From positions 1 through 7,390 of the forward strand of contig CALBJF010000035.1 of assembly GCA_937892665.1 (NCBI GenBank): 7,390 nt of DNA, given 5' to 3'. The translations under genes and the position numbers were made by a program. This document shows positions 5,839 through 7,390 of the stretch, piece after piece. Under the pieces are notes generated by a model. It saw only the letters and a list, made by a program, of their open reading frames with translations, did no database searches and was not told where the DNA came from. Positions within the stretch are counted from its first letter, which is position 1, and every line of letters begins with the position of its first letter. Origin of the DNA: an uncultured euryarchaeote. GTDB lineage: Archaea > Thermoplasmatota > Poseidoniia > Poseidoniales > Poseidoniaceae.

Positions 5839-6839
5839 TGTCTGAAAAAATACTCGTAACTGGAGCCGCAGGCTTCATTGGATATCATACAGCACAACGC
5901 TTACTCAAGCGGGGTGATCATGTCGTTGGAATCGATGACTTGAACGAAAATTATGACGTACAACTGAAGAAAGACCGCCTTGAATTGCTTCAAGCTAATC
6001 CTATGTTTACATTCCTTAAGGTCTCCATTGAAGACCGTGAGAGCCTCTCTAAAGTGCTAACTGAGGGACGCTTTGACAGCGTCATCCACCTTGCCGGCCA
6101 AGCCGGTGTACGAGGACCAGCCAGTGAATCCCACCGATATGTAACGAGCAACCTTGTGGGTTTTGGCAATGTGCTGGACTGCTGCCGAAGCAATGAGGTG
6201 CAGCACCTTGTTTACGCATCATCAAGTTCGGTTTATGGTAATGAGGCGGTGGCTCCATTCTCAGCCCACCACAGTGCCGATCACCCCCAAAGCCTGTATG
6301 CCGCGACAAAACGTGCCAACGAGCTCCTGGCTCACAGTTACAGCCACTGCTACCAATTACCAACCACTGGATTGCGCTTCTTCACAGTTTATGGTCCGTG
6401 GGGCAGGCCTGATATGGCAGTTTACAAGTTCACGAGAGATATTTTGAATGGAGAACCGATTGAGGTTTATGGCGATGGGGAACTTATTCGAGACTTTACG
6501 TACGTGGCTGACGTAACAGACGCCATCGTCCGTGTACTCGATGCCCCTCCCACAAACGGTTTCGAAGGAGATATCAGTCCTGCAAAGAGTCATGCCCCAT
6601 ATAGAATATTCAATGTAGGCAACGGCAATCCCTATGTGGTGAATGATCTCGTGAAGATTATCGAGAAAGCAGTGGGGCGAAAGGCGCTGATTATCTACAA
6701 GCCTTGCCATCTTGCGGATGTGCAGGTCACCCACGCAGATATTCATGACCTGAAGGATACCTTTGGATTCAGACCACGCACAGATCTAAGCGAAGGCTTT
6801 GATCAGTTCCTCGAATGGTTCCAAGCATACCACGATTAA
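5835..6839 (+). CDS. UDP-glucuronate 4-epimerase-like NAD-dependent epimerase
   Basis: This extended short-chain dehydrogenase probably interconverts UDP-glucuronate and UDP-galacturonate through a 4-keto intermediate, using tightly bound NAD. It has the dinucleotide motif GAAGFIG (10-16), DDLNENYD (34-41), HLAGQAGVR (85-93), the Ser stretch ASSSSVYG (128-135) and the catalytic YAATK (Y155, K159). RFFTVYGPWGRPDMA (181-195) is the signature of the uronate epimerase branch (LpsL, CapI, plant GAE) and separates it from GalE. RDFTYVADV (219-227) and FNVGNGNP (259-266) complete the fold. Its 334 aa is typical of soluble bacterial members, without the membrane anchor of plant ones. The most likely start is ATG 5838, with ATG 5835 next to it. 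It is the last gene of the block and probably feeds the glycosyltransferase encoded first. A relative acting on UDP-N-acetylhexosaminuronate (WbpP-like) is a less likely alternative. Confidence 0.88.
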   Translation: MMSEKILVTGAAGFIGYHTAQRLLKRGDHVVGIDDLNENYDVQLKKDRLELLQANPMFTFLKVSIEDRESLSKVLTEGRFDSVIHLAGQAGVRGPASESHRYVTSNLVGFGNVLDCCRSNEVQHLVYASSSSVYGNEAVAPFSAHHSADHPQSLYAATKRANELLAHSYSHCYQLPTTGLRFFTVYGPWGRPDMAVYKFTRDILNGEPIEVYGDGELIRDFTYVADVTDAIVRVLDAPPTNGFEGDISPAKSHAPYRIFNVGNGNPYVVNDLVKIIEKAVGRKALIIYKPCHLADVQVTHADIHDLKDTFGFRPRTDLSEGFDQFLEWFQAYHD

Positions 6840-7102
6840 AACCGCAATCCTTCAAAATATCATTAGGCAAATGAAAATGTTTCTTGGAAGAGCGCCCAAG
6901 CCAATATTGGACATACTGAGATACATGAAGGGCCCTTACGGATAATTCGAAATCCTTATTCGAGAACGGAGTCCCAAACCGGTGGATTATCAGCAGATAC
7001 CATGCTGTGAAGGAATGGAGTGGAATAATGGACCAAGGTATTTGATCGAGAGTTTACCGCTGTTGTGGATCAAGTGATAGAAAGTGAAGTGGGAAAAGAG
7101 AG

Positions 7103-7201
7103 ATGGCCAATGGAACCACGATGACCCTGATTATTGGATGTATAATCACCGTTGCAGTTGTAATTTGTTTTGTTTCATTATTGAACAGTCTTGATAATTA
7201 G
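7103..7201 (+). CDS. Candidate 32-aa single-span membrane peptide
   Basis: ATG 7103 opens a 32-codon frame that ends at TAG 7199-7201. The short polar start (MANGTT) is followed by about 20 uninterrupted hydrophobic residues (MTLIIGCIITVAVVICFVSL) and a short tail, LNSLDN, which is the layout of a small membrane peptide. GGGA lies 8 nt before the start, a weak ribosome binding site. An in-frame TGA at 7085-7087 rules out a longer protein. It is about 260 nt after the epimerase gene, so it may be unrelated to the operon. AT-rich DNA often encodes hydrophobic runs by chance, so this is only a candidate. Confidence 0.3.
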   Translation: MANGTTMTLIIGCIITVAVVICFVSLLNSLDN

Positions 7202-7225
7202 AGAGACAATTATTCTATTGAATAA
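7194..7225 (+). repeat. Overlapping weak hairpins at the end of the small frame
   Basis: ATAATT (7194-7199) pairs with AATTAT (7208-7213). Alternatively TTATTC (7210-7215) pairs with GAATAA (7220-7225) across a TATT loop. The two foldings exclude each other. There is no following T-run, so this is a poor terminator and may be chance symmetry in AT-rich DNA. Confidence 0.25.
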
Positions 7226-7390
7226 GGCACGTTACTGGATGAGTCCTCCCCATAGCGTGGTATTTTGGTGATTTAAGGATTCCAATCAAACTATGAAGTT
7301 GGAAAAACGACTAAAAGCCAAAACCTGCCCATCGGAGCATGGAAGCAAATGAGTGTTTCATCGCAAGCGTCGGCAAAGACTGGCATAAAA

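Larger units (their letters stand above)
6840..7390. other. Downstream region without a clear gene
   Basis: No known gene, RNA gene or strong terminator is seen in these 551 nt. Only short open frames occur: 24 codons from ATG 6871 (ATTAGG before it), which stop at 6943-6945 while the same frame stays open to about 7076, the 32-codon frame at 7103, and a frame that opens at ATG 7339 and runs off the window edge. Protein-like stretches switch frame around 6946-7130, which could be gene decay or chance. Weak AT-rich hairpins lie at 7194-7225. Confidence 0.5.

Noticed and set aside
6357..6746. 129-codon antisense frame inside the epimerase gene
   Set aside because: It lies opposite a well-supported conserved enzyme, has no domain of its own, and is explained by codon bias of the real gene. 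The same applies to the other reverse-strand frames, such as 490-777, 5037-5354 and 5296-5652.
282..6839. Anti-phage defence or toxin-antitoxin system based on the NADAR domain
   Set aside because: NADAR proteins can act on ADP-ribosylated guanine, but no ADP-ribosyltransferase, nuclease or other effector is in the window, and the other four genes are biosynthetic.
6901..6910. Palindrome CCAATATTGG
   Set aside because: Short, unpaired with any other element and not followed by a T-run; most likely chance.

Overview
The window holds one compact, same-strand block of five genes (282-6839) that reads as a single operon. It has about 280 nt of gene-poor DNA before it and about 550 nt after it. 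Clear Shine-Dalgarno (GGAGG-type) sites, ATGA and 1-4 nt gene overlaps, and ordinary bacterial protein families point to a bacterium of intermediate GC content. Nothing in the sequence fixes a phylum. The flanks look more AT-rich than the genes, and no tRNA, rRNA, IS element, integrase, CRISPR array or phage structural gene is visible.

Layout: (1) 1-281, upstream DNA with short palindromes, a possible -10 box and a good ribosome binding site. (2) 282-2627, a 781-aa protein with two tandem family-2-like (GT-A) glycosyltransferase domains and an alpha-helical tail. (3) 2688-3722, a GTP cyclohydrolase II domain fused to a NADAR/YbiA-type N-glycosidase domain. (4) 3731-5164, a 477-aa class II glutamine amidotransferase of the asparagine synthetase B type. 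(5) 5161-5838, a 225-aa arylamine N-acetyltransferase-like protein with an intact Cys-His-Asp triad. (6) 5835-6839, a UDP-glucuronate 4-epimerase-like short-chain dehydrogenase. (7) 6840-7390, no clear gene, but one candidate 32-aa single-span membrane peptide.

How they may work together (inference): the fusion enzyme would open the imidazole ring of GTP and then detach the pyrimidine base from ribose phosphate, committing guanine nucleotide to a free aminopyrimidine. The NAT-like enzyme acts on aromatic amines in its family, so it could acylate that base. The epimerase would supply a 4-epimerised uronic acid nucleotide sugar, the two-domain glycosyltransferase would transfer sugar, and the AsnB-like enzyme could amidate a uronate carboxyl or make another amide. 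The set therefore looks like a small biosynthetic cassette for an acylated and glycosylated pyrimidine, or for decorating a surface glycan with one, rather than housekeeping riboflavin or asparagine synthesis. The strongest single clue is that the GTP cyclohydrolase II domain keeps its zinc cysteines and the arginine of its active site but has Val in place of the catalytic Tyr. In a characterised Streptomyces paralogue, loss of this Tyr goes with a changed product (a formamidopyrimidine). I do not recognise the cassette as a described system.
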